Source: Myxococcales bacterium (lineage in GTDB: Bacteria; Myxococcota_A; Polyangia; Polyangiales; Polyangiaceae). Taken from it: a stretch of DNA of 64,000 nucleotides. Under the pieces are notes generated by a model. The model did no database searches and was not told the DNA's origin. It saw nothing but the letters and a program-made list of their open reading frames with translations. The stretch is taken from the NCBI GenBank assembly GCA_016720545.1, contig JADKKK010000005.1, positions 372,001 through 436,000 of the forward strand, read 5' to 3'. The stretch's first letter is position 1. Every line of letters begins with the position of its first letter. Positions 19,306-27,218 of this stretch are shown here, one piece after another. Made by a program: the position numbers and the translations under genes.

Positions 19306-20910
19306 CTAAAGGCCTGGGGGCCCGTGATCCACGACGAACACCGTGAGCCGGCCCACCGTCACCCGCGTGGTCTGCGTCGCGGGGGCGAGCAGCGCGCCTC
19401 GCGCGAGCTCCTCGGCGACCCCGTCCGGTGACTCCCCGGTCCGCAGCGGATCGACGAGGTAGGCCACGCGCCGCTGCTCCGCGAAGGCGCGCCGGTGGGG
19501 GGCGTAGCGGTCCTGCGCGGCGTGGCGCGGCACGACGATGAGGCGCTCGGCAGTGACGAACGACACGCGGTACGCGGTCCAGTAGTCGGCCATCGCGTAG
19601 GTGACGCCGCGCTCCTTCAGGTAGACCTGCGCGCGCTCCTCGTCGGTGGCGCCCGGGGCCCTGGGCGCGATGAAGGGGCCACGCACGTCCGGACCGAAGG
19701 AGACCCAACCCGACACACCGCTGGCCACCAGCACGGGGGCGAGCACCGCCGCCAGCCGACGAGGGCCCAGCGTGCCGAGCAGCGGGGTGAGCGCGAGCGG
19801 GAGCAGCAGGGGAACGCTCGCGAGGTAGCGCATCGAGAAGTGGTCCATGACCATCACGCTGGTCAGGAATCCGGCCAGCCCGAGCGGCAGCGCGAGCGCT
19901 CCGACCACGCCCGCTCGGCGCGTCGCGTACGGGAGGTTGCGCGCAGTGAGCGCGAGCAGGAGCGCGGCCGGGAAGAGCGCCAGGAAGAGGCAGGCGGCGC
20001 CCGTCGCGAAGAGCGTGTAGGCGCGCGGAGGCTCCCAGGGCGCGTAGTCCATCATGTGGCGCGCGTAGTAGCTCTTCGAGCCGAACGCCCACGGCCCGCA
20101 TTCGGTCGTGAAGAGCTTGAGGTTGCGCTCGAAGCGGCTGGTGTCGAGGCTCGTCACGCCGAGCTTCGCGCGGTCCGAGCGCCACAGAGCGACGAGCGCG
20201 AGCGCCCCCGCGAGAGCGCCTGCTCCCCCTGCGCCGAGCCGCCGCGCGACGCCCGCGAGCGCCCGCTTCTCGAACGTCACGCGAGACCCGCCGCCTGGCC
20301 CATCGAGGGCCGCGAGCACGACCAAGAGCCCCGCGAGAGGCGCGAACGACAGCGCGTACGGATCGGCGGCGCACGCGAGCGCCGAGAGGCCCCCGCCGAG
20401 CGCGAGGTGAAGGTGGGGCCGCGCGCGCGCCCCGGCCCCGTCGACGAGCGCGAGGCCGACGAGCGCGAGCGTGATCGCGAGCTGCCGCGGCGGAAAGAGC
20501 GCGTACGTGTGGACGGCGGCGGTGGTGAAGACCAGCGGCAGCGAGAGCAGCGCTCCCGCGAACGCGGGGTTCTCGATCCTCGCGAGCCGCGCGTGACGCT
20601 CGCCGAGCGAGAGCAGCGCGAGCGTCGCGATGACGTGCAGAGACAGCGCCGAGAGCACGAGCGCGAAGGGCGTGGGCCCAAGCACACCGAAGAAGGGCAC
20701 GGCCCAGTAGGCGTCGGCGGCGCTCTGGTAGCCGCTGCCCCAGAGGAACGCCGAGAGCTCGCCCTGCGCCAGGTGCATCGCCTGCAGGCCGACGATCGCG
20801 GAGTCGGAGTTCACCTCGCGCGCGTGCACGAGCTCCGGGGCCCGAAACGCGAAACTGAGTCCGACGACCGCGGCGCGCGCCGCGAGCCCCGGGCGGAGCT
20901 CGGGCTTCAT
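19306..20910 (-). CDS. Polytopic membrane protein resembling GT-C glycosyltransferases
   Basis: This 534-residue membrane protein has about ten hydrophobic segments and a C-terminal soluble part. The N-terminal loop NSDSAIVGLQAMHLAQGELS with FLWGSGYQSAADAYWAVP after it resembles the acidic first external loop of lipid-linked sugar transferases (PMT/ArnT-like GT-C fold). The C-terminal part (RAQVYLKERGVTYAMADYWTAYRVSFVTAERLIVVP) is typical of this class of uncharacterised proteins. Start ATG 20910 overlaps the stop of the upstream zinc-ribbon gene as ATGA. Its TAG stop directly abuts the 296-bp element. Sugar donor and acceptor cannot be deduced. Confidence 0.7.
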   Translation of the reverse strand: MKPELRPGLAARAAVVGLSFAFRAPELVHAREVNSDSAIVGLQAMHLAQGELSAFLWGSGYQSAADAYWAVPFFGVLGPTPFALVLSALSLHVIATLALLSLGERHARLARIENPAFAGALLSLPLVFTTAAVHTYALFPPRQLAITLALVGLALVDGAGARARPHLHLALGGGLSALACAADPYALSFAPLAGLLVVLAALDGPGGGSRVTFEKRALAGVARRLGAGGAGALAGALALVALWRSDRAKLGVTSLDTSRFERNLKLFTTECGPWAFGSKSYYARHMMDYAPWEPPRAYTLFATGAACLFLALFPAALLLALTARNLPYATRRAGVVGALALPLGLAGFLTSVMVMDHFSMRYLASVPLLLPLALTPLLGTLGPRRLAAVLAPVLVASGVSGWVSFGPDVRGPFIAPRAPGATDEERAQVYLKERGVTYAMADYWTAYRVSFVTAERLIVVPRHAAQDRYAPHRRAFAEQRRVAYLVDPLRTGESPDGVAEELARGALLAPATQTTRVTVGRLTVFVVDHGPPGL

Positions 20911-21395
20911 CCCGGCTCGAAGCAATCGCGGCAGAAGCGGCCGTTGGCGTTGAGGAACACCTTGCGCCCGGCCACGATGGTCCCGCACCGCGCGCACGCC
21001 ACCGTGCCTGGCGGAGGCGGCTCGGCGGGCTTTCCAGAGGCTCGGTATGGGTGCCCGCTCTCGTTCGGCAGCGCACCGTCGCGCGAACGCAGGAGGGGGG
21101 GCGACAGTGGCCGCCGCGCGTTGGCGAGCCTCGCCCGGAGATCGTCGGCGTCCAGCAGGCCCTTCTCGGCCAAGAGCTCGACCAGCACGTCGGTGAGGTT
21201 CCGGAGGTCCGCGAGCTCCGCGCGCAGCACGACCGCCTCCGCGCGCAGCGACGAGGCTTCCGCCCGCAGCGCGACGAGCTCGAGAGGAACGTGGGCGGCC
21301 TCCGGCGCGGTGGCCTCGGTGCTCGGCGGCGCTGGCTCGTCGCTCGTGGGCGCGACGAGCAGCGCCCCCGATGGGCTGCGAGAGTCCCAGCTCAT
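20907..21395 (-). CDS. Coiled-coil protein with C-terminal zinc ribbon
   Basis: This 162-residue soluble protein is not a named family to me. Residues about 33-75 form a Leu/Ala/Glu-rich coiled coil (LELVALRAEASSLRAEAVVL). The C-terminus carries a four-cysteine zinc ribbon: CARCGTIV at about 132 and FCRDCFEPG at the end, about 20 residues apart. A Pro-rich hinge separates the two parts. It overlaps the GT-C-like gene by four bases (ATGA), so the two are made together and may cooperate, for instance as a cytoplasmic partner of the membrane protein; this is inference. Confidence 0.75.
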   Translation of the reverse strand: MSWDSRSPSGALLVAPTSDEPAPPSTEATAPEAAHVPLELVALRAEASSLRAEAVVLRAELADLRNLTDVLVELLAEKGLLDADDLRARLANARRPLSPPLLRSRDGALPNESGHPYRASGKPAEPPPPGTVACARCGTIVAGRKVFLNANGRFCRDCFEPG

Positions 21396-21595
21396 GGCGC
21401 GTAGACCCCTGGCTCGCCGTACGCGCAGGTCGCCGGGGTGACCGAGAGGCGACCGGTCGGCGCGATCGGGTCTGGGTTTGACGAGCAGAGTGCCATGTCA
21501 CCCTCTAGGATAGCCCCTACGCCGCGCCTCGTGGGGTCGCGCGCGCTGGAAACGCCGCGAGAAGCGCGGGGCGCGCGCCGAGATGCGCTCGGGCG

Positions 21596-21625
21596 TTGAC
21601 CTTTGCCCGTCGGGTCGGGTAAAGC
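21596..21625 (+). promoter_or_regulatory. Candidate sigma-70-type promoter for tRNA-Cys
   Basis: TTGACC (21596-21601), an 18-base spacer and TAAAGC (21620-21625) lie 34 bases before the tRNA. The -35 is good and the -10 moderate. Assigned by eye. Confidence 0.4.
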
Positions 21626-21658
21626 CACGGGGGTCAGGTTCGCCGCGAGGCGTGACAG

Positions 21659-21730
21659 GGCGTGGTAGCCAAGTGGTTAGGCAATGGTTTGCAAAACCAT
21701 CATACGTGGGTTCGAATCCCATCCACGCCT
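21659..21730 (+). tRNA. tRNA-Cys (GCA)
   Basis: The cloverleaf is complete in 72 bases. Acceptor GGCGTGG pairs with CCACGCC; the D arm is GCC/GGC around AAGTGGTTA; the anticodon stem ATGGT/ACCAT encloses TTGCAAA with anticodon GCA; the T arm holds TTCGAAT. The discriminator base is T, as expected for cysteine. The 3' CCA is not encoded. Confidence 0.96.
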
Positions 21731-21926
21731 CTGGTAAGTCGCTGAAAGTGCTCAGGTTCCCTGAGCTCGTGGCCAACGGGGCCGATGCTCAGCAGCGCAG
21801 GCCGGCTGCGGTTGTAGCAGCTCCGGCCGGCTGCGGCTTAGCGCGACCTGCGCGCCAACGTCTCGCCCCGTCAGCTCGCGGGTTCTCTTTCGTACCGTGC
21901 CCCAGGTCCGCTTCCCGTACTCTCTC

Positions 21927-22211
21927 ATGGAGAGCATGAAGAACACGGGAACCTGTCCGAAGTGCCGAAACACGAACCTGCTTCACATTCCGCAGGTCGC
22001 GGCGAACACCGACACGGGCACGTCGCAAATGCAGCCGCCCTTCAGGCTCGCGGTGACGGGCAGAGGATACGCCGGGTGCTCGGGCGAGCTTCAGGCGTTC
22101 GCTTGCCCTCGCTGCGGCCTCGTCGAGCTCTATCTCGCGGAGCGTCTCGCGGCGGATGGTGTCTATGTCCGCGAGGTCTCGGTTCCCGCCCAAGGACCGC
22201 ACCGCACCTGA
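21927..22211 (+). CDS. Small zinc-ribbon protein
   Basis: This protein of about 94 residues has two knuckles, CPKCRNTNLLHIP near the N-terminus and FACPRCGLVELY about 55 residues later, the spacing of a rubredoxin-like zinc ribbon with an inserted loop (GRGYAGCSGELQ). Such small proteins are common and mostly uncharacterised. The start is either ATG 21927 or ATG 21936; the second has GGAG just upstream. It follows tRNA-Cys by about 200 bases. Codon use fits the genome. Confidence 0.65.
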   Translation: MESMKNTGTCPKCRNTNLLHIPQVAANTDTGTSQMQPPFRLAVTGRGYAGCSGELQAFACPRCGLVELYLAERLAADGVYVREVSVPAQGPHRT

Positions 22212-22363
22212 CGCCCTGAACCGCGCGTGTGGGCAGCCACCGAACCGAGCTCTCTCAGAGGTGATCGAAGCTCCAGCGGTCGGCCCGCTCTCGAGCTCCG
22301 GCCGCGTGAGCCGCGTGAGGAGGGGAACGGACCGTCGGTGGCCGAGGGGCGGCCGCGCGGACG

Positions 22364-23593
22364 TCAGGGGTGCCCCACCTGCTTGGGTGGCGGCTTGACG
22401 CCCCGCGCGGCGACGACCGGATAGCCGCGCCGATGCCACTCCAGGATTCCCTCGTCCAATATCGCGCTGTTCTTCACGCCGCGCGCGCGCAAAGCGTCGA
22501 CGATGTCACCCGAGAGGTGGTGAGGGCACGCGCAATAGGCGATGACCCAGGTGCCGTCGTTCTTGATCTCGGGCAGTCGCCGCGGCTCGTGGTGGGGTAT
22601 CGAGACTGCCCCTGTCACGTGGACGCGCATCCACTCCGAGCTTGGCCGCGCGTCGACGATGATCAGCCGCCGCTTGTCGGCCAGCGCCTGCGCGACCTGC
22701 GCCGCGGACACGTAGCGTCGGTTGGGCTCGCAGCGCGGCCCAGCGTCGGGCTTCCGCTGCTCCGGGTGCTCGATCGGGGGGCAGGGGTCCGAGCGTGGTG
22801 AGAACGCCGGGGGCTTTCCGCCGGGATTGATCACGAGGGGCTCGTCGCCCCGTGGGGCGGGCAGCTGTCCTTCGGGGCTGTTCGCATCGGGCGCCGCGAG
22901 CCCCTCGAACACGTAGGCCACCAGCGCGTCGATGTAAGGGGCGGTGAGCTTCGACTCCCATGCCTCCATCTTCGTTCCGGGGCGTCCGTGGGCGATCGCG
23001 TGACGCACGAACGCGCGCGACGCGAGGGCGAGAAACTTCGCGTTTCCGAGCGACACGCCCTCGCCGCGGGCCTTCGCGTCCCCGTGGCACGACTTGCAGT
23101 GCTTCGCGTAGAGCGCGCCGCCGCGCGCGCTCGGGGCGCGCCCCGGCTCGACGAGCACCTTCGAGGGAGCGCCGCCTTCACGGAGCCAGAGCACGAGCCC
23201 GGTGACCTGCTCGTCGGAGAGCGGCCCGTGGGCCACCGCGCCGTAGGCCGCCATGGCCGTGCCGGGCCTGCCCTCGGCGATCGAGCGGAAGAGAAACTCG
23301 TTCGTCACGCTCTCTTGGAATGTGGGGCTCACGAGGGAGGGCGCGTGATCGGCCGCGTAGCCGCGCGCCTCGGGCCCGTGGCAGCCGGCGCAAAGCGTCG
23401 CGTACGCGCCCTTCGCGGCGGCGACATGCGCGGCGGCGTCGTACGCTTCGGCCGAGCCCGCGTCGACCGCGGTGCTCGTCGCCGAGGTGGCGGTCACGGG
23501 CGACGCCTCCGCTGCGGCGTCGGGCGCATTTCTCGACCCGTGCAGATTGCACGCGACGAGCGCGGCGAGGAGCGTCGTGAGCGGGGCCCGCAT
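22364..23593 (-). CDS. Dihaem c-type cytochrome fused to a rhodanese domain, lipoprotein
   Basis: This 409-residue envelope protein has a lipobox-like N-terminus (LAALVACN, Cys15). Two cytochrome c domains follow, with haem motifs CAGCH (68-72) and CKSCH (166-170) and candidate distal Met ligands in GTAM (111-114) and GTKM (207-210). After a Pro-rich linker, residues about 293-400 form a rhodanese domain (AQALADKRRLIIVDARPSSEW, VTGAVSIPH) with the active cysteine in YCACPHH (Cys354). Cytochromes carry electrons and rhodaneses move sulfane sulfur, so the fusion suggests periplasmic sulfur redox chemistry, which is inference. No sox genes are nearby. Confidence 0.85.
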   Translation of the reverse strand: MRAPLTTLLAALVACNLHGSRNAPDAAAEASPVTATSATSTAVDAGSAEAYDAAAHVAAAKGAYATLCAGCHGPEARGYAADHAPSLVSPTFQESVTNEFLFRSIAEGRPGTAMAAYGAVAHGPLSDEQVTGLVLWLREGGAPSKVLVEPGRAPSARGGALYAKHCKSCHGDAKARGEGVSLGNAKFLALASRAFVRHAIAHGRPGTKMEAWESKLTAPYIDALVAYVFEGLAAPDANSPEGQLPAPRGDEPLVINPGGKPPAFSPRSDPCPPIEHPEQRKPDAGPRCEPNRRYVSAAQVAQALADKRRLIIVDARPSSEWMRVHVTGAVSIPHHEPRRLPEIKNDGTWVIAYCACPHHLSGDIVDALRARGVKNSAILDEGILEWHRRGYPVVAARGVKPPPKQVGHP

Positions 23594-23671
23594 GCCGCGC
23601 AGATACCACGAAGCCGCAGCCGAGGCGCGCGGAGGACGCCGAGCCCGCGGGCCGCTCGCGGCGGCCTCGGG

Positions 23672-24043
23672 TCACCGGTACGGGGGCGCGCCCTCGACGT
23701 GGGGAGGGCGAGGTGGCTCGGCGAGCTTCACGAGGCCGTGGGCGAGGATCGCCGCGAGGGTCACGTGGAAGACGAGGCCGACGCCTGCGGTGAGCGTCTG
23801 CACCGCGACGATGGCCTGCGTGCCGCCCCGACCTGCGACGAACATGAGCACCGGAGTCAGCACCATGCCGACCAGGTGAAACGCCACGCTGAGGCCCGAC
23901 CACACGAGCAGCGGACCGTACGCGTCAGGTCGGTGCCGTCGCACCACGGTGGCCACGAGGACGACGAGGCCGACTTGCACGAGGAGGCTGACGAGCGCGG
24001 ACACCCCCGCGACGATCGAGAGCAGCGTCATCGAAGAGTCCAT
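23672..24043 (-). CDS. Small membrane protein, about four helices
   Basis: I do not recognise this 123-residue protein. It has four hydrophobic stretches (SIVAGVSALVSLLVQVGLVV, YGPLLVWSGLSVAFHLVGMV, LTPVLMFVAG, VGLVFHVTLAAILAHGL) and a Pro-rich basic tail, so it should be an inner-membrane protein. ATG 24043 starts directly before the first helix. It follows the cytochrome-rhodanese gene's start region on the same strand, 78 bases upstream of it, and could be cotranscribed. Confidence 0.65.
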   Translation of the reverse strand: MDSSMTLLSIVAGVSALVSLLVQVGLVVLVATVVRRHRPDAYGPLLVWSGLSVAFHLVGMVLTPVLMFVAGRGGTQAIVAVQTLTAGVGLVFHVTLAAILAHGLVKLAEPPRPPHVEGAPPYR

Positions 24044-24156
24044 GACGTGTGGTGTAACACGCCGGCGCGGTGGCCCGCTCGGCTCGGCCAAGCCCCGATT
24101 CGGGCTCGCGAAGGCAAAGGTGGCCCGCGGGCCCGTCCCCCGGGTAGACTTGCTCC

Positions 24157-25497
24157 ATGGACGGGAAGGGCAAGGGGCCGCGCGTCGAGTATCTCGACGA
24201 CGATATCGCCCTCACGCAGAAGCTCACCCGGCCGAAGCTGCCCCCCCAGCCCATGGGGCCGGAGAGCGCGCCATCGCTGCAACCGAAGCAGGGTGGCGCG
24301 GTGGACGCGGAGGCGCTGCGGCGCATTCGGCGTGTCTCGGCGCCGAACTTGTTGGCCATTCGCATGCCCGGCGATCCGCCTCCGGCCGACACCGCCGACC
24401 GCACGGTGGCGAGGGCGCGCCCGCTGCCGGGCGAGGCCTTCCTCCCCCCGAGCGAAGCGGCGCCGTCGACCATTCCCGAGGCAGAGGAGTCGACACGGCG
24501 CCAACGCAAGGGCGACCTCGGCCTCGCGCCGCTCGTCGGCTCGGACGACGAGGCCGACTCCGAGACCTCGCCGGACGGCTTCTCCGACGCGATGACGAAG
24601 CAGGTGCCCGCCGACGTGGCGAGGCGGCTGCTCAGCGAAGTGGCCGCGATGGACCCGATGCGCGCGTCGATGTCGGCTGCGGCGCCCGACCCGCTCGGCG
24701 CGACGCTCCCCGTGAGCGGCGTCGACGTCGGGCTCGACGCTCCGACCGCACCTCACGCGCGGCCCGAGATCCAACCGATCCGTCAGGCCGCGCCGCTCGC
24801 CGCGCGCGCGGCGCCTGCTCCGCCTGCTCCGCCTGGTCCTCCGCTTGCTCCACCGACCCCGCCGCCCGAAGCGGACCGGCGCGATCCCGCGCAGACCCTC
24901 GCGTCGCTTCCAAAGCCGACGCGTGAGGCGCCCGGCTTCCACACCCTCCCGTTGGGCTCGAGCAGCGTCGAGGTCGGGATGGCGCTGCGGAGCGCCGAAG
25001 CGGCGCCGCCGGCCAGCGCGCCCTCCTCGCGGACGCCGGCCTTCGGCAGCACGCACCTCATGCCACAGTCGATGCCGCTCCCGCTCGTCACGCCCGCCTC
25101 GCCGCAGCCGCAGCAACGCCCGGTGCCCCCTGCGGCGGGTTCGACCTTCCCCATGGCGGTGGCGTCGAGCTCGGTGCCGTCGCTGGGCGCGTCGGGCTCG
25201 GTGCCATCGCTGGGCGCGCTGGGCGCGTCGGGCTCGGTCGCCTCGCTAGGCACCGTGCCGCCAGGGTCGGGCGGCTCGCTGAGCGGGTTTTCGCCTCATC
25301 CCGGTGGGGTCACCCTGCCGCCCACGTCGGCGGCGATCGACAGCTCCCAGCCGGCCGGGGTGCCCCGCAAGGGGCGCGGGTGGGTCTGGGCGTTGCTCGC
25401 CGTCGTGCTCGCCCTCGTGGGCCTCGCGCTCGTCGGGGGCTTTCTCGCAAAGCGTCGAAATCCATCGGTATTTTCGGTGCCTTACAAGGTCGGCTAG
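24157..25497 (+). CDS. Pro/Ala/Ser-rich single-pass membrane protein
   Basis: This 446-residue protein has no family I recognise. The N-terminal 30 residues (YLDDDIALTQKLTRPKLPP) look ordered, then a long low-complexity region rich in Pro, Ala and Ser follows, with the repeat SVPSLGASG at about 340-370. One transmembrane helix (VWALLAVVLALVGLALVGGF) lies near the end, so most of the chain is cytoplasmic or is a stalk. The TAG stop (25495-25497) consists of the TA target plus the first G of the 296-bp element, so the element is inserted exactly in the stop codon. Because the pre-insertion sequence would also read TAG here, the protein may be intact. Confidence 0.65.
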   Translation: MDGKGKGPRVEYLDDDIALTQKLTRPKLPPQPMGPESAPSLQPKQGGAVDAEALRRIRRVSAPNLLAIRMPGDPPPADTADRTVARARPLPGEAFLPPSEAAPSTIPEAEESTRRQRKGDLGLAPLVGSDDEADSETSPDGFSDAMTKQVPADVARRLLSEVAAMDPMRASMSAAAPDPLGATLPVSGVDVGLDAPTAPHARPEIQPIRQAAPLAARAAPAPPAPPGPPLAPPTPPPEADRRDPAQTLASLPKPTREAPGFHTLPLGSSSVEVGMALRSAEAAPPASAPSSRTPAFGSTHLMPQSMPLPLVTPASPQPQQRPVPPAAGSTFPMAVASSSVPSLGASGSVPSLGALGASGSVASLGTVPPGSGGSLSGFSPHPGGVTLPPTSAAIDSSQPAGVPRKGRGWVWALLAVVLALVGLALVGGFLAKRRNPSVFSVPYKVG

Positions 25498-25794
25498 TCT
25501 CCTGGAAGCGTGATCCCTTCCAGAAGTCGCGCGGCTCGGCCTTTCGCCACAAGGGAGCGAGGGGGTGTCCCGTTTTCGGCGGCGGTGGGAGGATACTCAT
25601 GTTCGAGGGTCGGCGTTCTCGCGCGGTCACACCCGAAACCACTGTCCCCTGAGCGCAAAGCGCCGCCTCCACCGCGCGGAACGGCGTCCGAGTTGAGGAC
25701 GGGCCCGCCGCCGCCGAAAACGGGGCACCCCCTCGCTCCTCGGAATGACTCCGAAGACCGGACTTCTGATACGAACCACGACTCCAGGGGACTA
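25495..25794. mobile_element. 296-bp palindromic MITE-like element, copy 2
   Basis: The element (25497-25792) is flanked by TA and has ends GTCTCCTGGA and TCCAGGGGAC (one mismatch as inverted repeats). Internal arms at 25554-25585 and 25708-25739 are inverted copies of each other with one mismatch in 32. Copy 1 has the same length with about eight differences. It sits between the convergent 24157 gene and serS. The reading frames inside it are by-products of the palindrome and are not called as genes. Confidence 0.85.
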
Positions 25795-25829
25795 GACCGG
25801 CCGCCTCGTGGCAGCCGGAGCCACGCGCG

Positions 25830-27104
25830 CTACGCCTTGGGCCGCAGCACCTCGATCCCGTTCATGTAGGGCACGAGGGCCTTCGGAAGAGTGACCGAGC
25901 CGTCCTCGTTCTGGTGGTTCTCGAGCAGCGGGATCAAGATCCGCGGGCTCGCGATGGCGGTGTTGTTCAGCGTGTACGGGAAGGCGAGCTGGCCGTCGGC
26001 GAGGCGCACGCGCACGTTCGAGCGGCGCGCTTGGAAGTCGCCCAGCGTGGAGCACGAGTGGGTCTCGGCGTACGCGTTTCGGCCGGGCATCCATGACTCG
26101 ACCTCGTGCTTGCGGGTCTGGCCGAGGCCAATCTCCCCGGTGCACGCGATCGCGACGCGGTAGGGGATCTCCAGCTTCTCGAGGATGGCCTCCGCGTTCG
26201 CGAGTAGGGCGTAGTGCTCGCGCTCCGCTTCCTCCTCGTCGGGGCGGCAGAACACGACCTGCTCCACCTTCGTGAACTGGTGCACCCGGTAGAGGCCTCG
26301 CGTGTCCTTGCCGCTCGCGCCCGCCTCGCGGCGAAAGCACGGCGAGATGCCGCAGTAGCGGAGCGGGAGGCCCTCGAGATCGAGCGTGTCGTCGGCGTGC
26401 AGGGAGACCAGCGCGACCTCGCTCGTGCCCACGAGGAAGAGGTCGTCGGCGGGGAGCGTGTAGGTCTCCTCGCGCCCCAGCGGGAAGAAGCCCGTGCCCA
26501 CGAGCGCCCGCTCGCGCACGATCACGGGCGGGATGACCGCTGTCAGGCCTCGCGCCACGAGCACGTCGATCGCGAGCCGCGTGGCCGCAAGCTCCAGCAG
26601 CGCGCCCATGCCCGTGAGCGCGTACGAGCGCCCGCCGGCGAACTTGCGCGGGCCTTCCCAGTTGACCATGCCGAGGCCGGTCATGAGCTCGACGTGGTCG
26701 CGCGGCGTGAAGCCGAACGTGCGCGGCGTGCCGACGCGGCGGATCTCGACGTTGTCTTCTTCGCCCTTGCCCACGGGCACCTCGGGCCGCGGGATGCTCG
26801 GGACGCGCAGCATGAGATCGTCGAAGCGCCGCTGCACCTCCGCGAGCGCCGGCTCGAGCGTCTCGAGCTCGGTGCGCACCGCGCGCGCCTCCTCGATGAG
26901 GCCGGGCCGCTCTTCTTTGGAGGCCTTCGGGATGAGGCCGGCGATTTGGTTCTTTCGCGCGCGCCGCGCGTCGACGGCGACGATGCCCTCGCGGCGCTCC
27001 TTGTCGGCCGCGAGGAGCGCCGAGACGTCGAGGTCGAGGCGCTTGTGGGTGGCGGCCGCCTGAACGACGTCGGGGTTCTGGCGAATGAAGGCGATGTCGA
27101 GCAT
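25830..27104 (-). CDS. serS: Seryl-tRNA synthetase
   Basis: This enzyme charges tRNA-Ser (and tRNA-Sec) with serine. The 424-residue protein starts MLDIAFIRQNPDVVQAAATH and has the N-terminal coiled-coil tRNA-binding arm (about 30-100), the class II motif 2 (CFRREAGASGKDTRGLYRVH) and motif 3 (SWMPGRNAYAETHSCSTLGD, then FQARRSNVR). The serine-site TSEVALVSLHAD is also present. ATG 27104 is chosen over an upstream in-frame start at 27134 because family members begin with MLD. An intrinsic terminator lies upstream, so it has its own promoter or is read through. Confidence 0.97.
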   Translation of the reverse strand: MLDIAFIRQNPDVVQAAATHKRLDLDVSALLAADKERREGIVAVDARRARKNQIAGLIPKASKEERPGLIEEARAVRTELETLEPALAEVQRRFDDLMLRVPSIPRPEVPVGKGEEDNVEIRRVGTPRTFGFTPRDHVELMTGLGMVNWEGPRKFAGGRSYALTGMGALLELAATRLAIDVLVARGLTAVIPPVIVRERALVGTGFFPLGREETYTLPADDLFLVGTSEVALVSLHADDTLDLEGLPLRYCGISPCFRREAGASGKDTRGLYRVHQFTKVEQVVFCRPDEEEAEREHYALLANAEAILEKLEIPYRVAIACTGEIGLGQTRKHEVESWMPGRNAYAETHSCSTLGDFQARRSNVRVRLADGQLAFPYTLNNTAIASPRILIPLLENHQNEDGSVTLPKALVPYMNGIEVLRPKA

Positions 27105-27130
27105 GGGCGTGCGACTAGCACGAGTCGCGG

Positions 27131-27172
27131 ACAAAAAGAGCCGCGCCGCGGCAGGAGTGCTGCGCGGCGCGC
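27131..27172 (-). terminator. Intrinsic terminator after the collagen-like lipoprotein gene
   Basis: On the minus strand a long GC-rich hairpin (CGCGCCGCGCAGCA...TGCCGCGGCGCGG) is followed by CTCTTTTTG. It ends the transcript of the 27219-27980 gene before serS. Confidence 0.65.
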
Positions 27173-27218
27173 GGAGAGCCGAGGCGCGCGGCGGAAGCCG
27201 GCGACCCCGTTCGGTGAC

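Noticed and set aside
19021..19431. Open frames within the 296-bp elements (also 25510-25869)
   Set aside because: They are the same in both copies because the DNA is repeated, have no ribosome binding site and no protein family, and arise from the palindrome.
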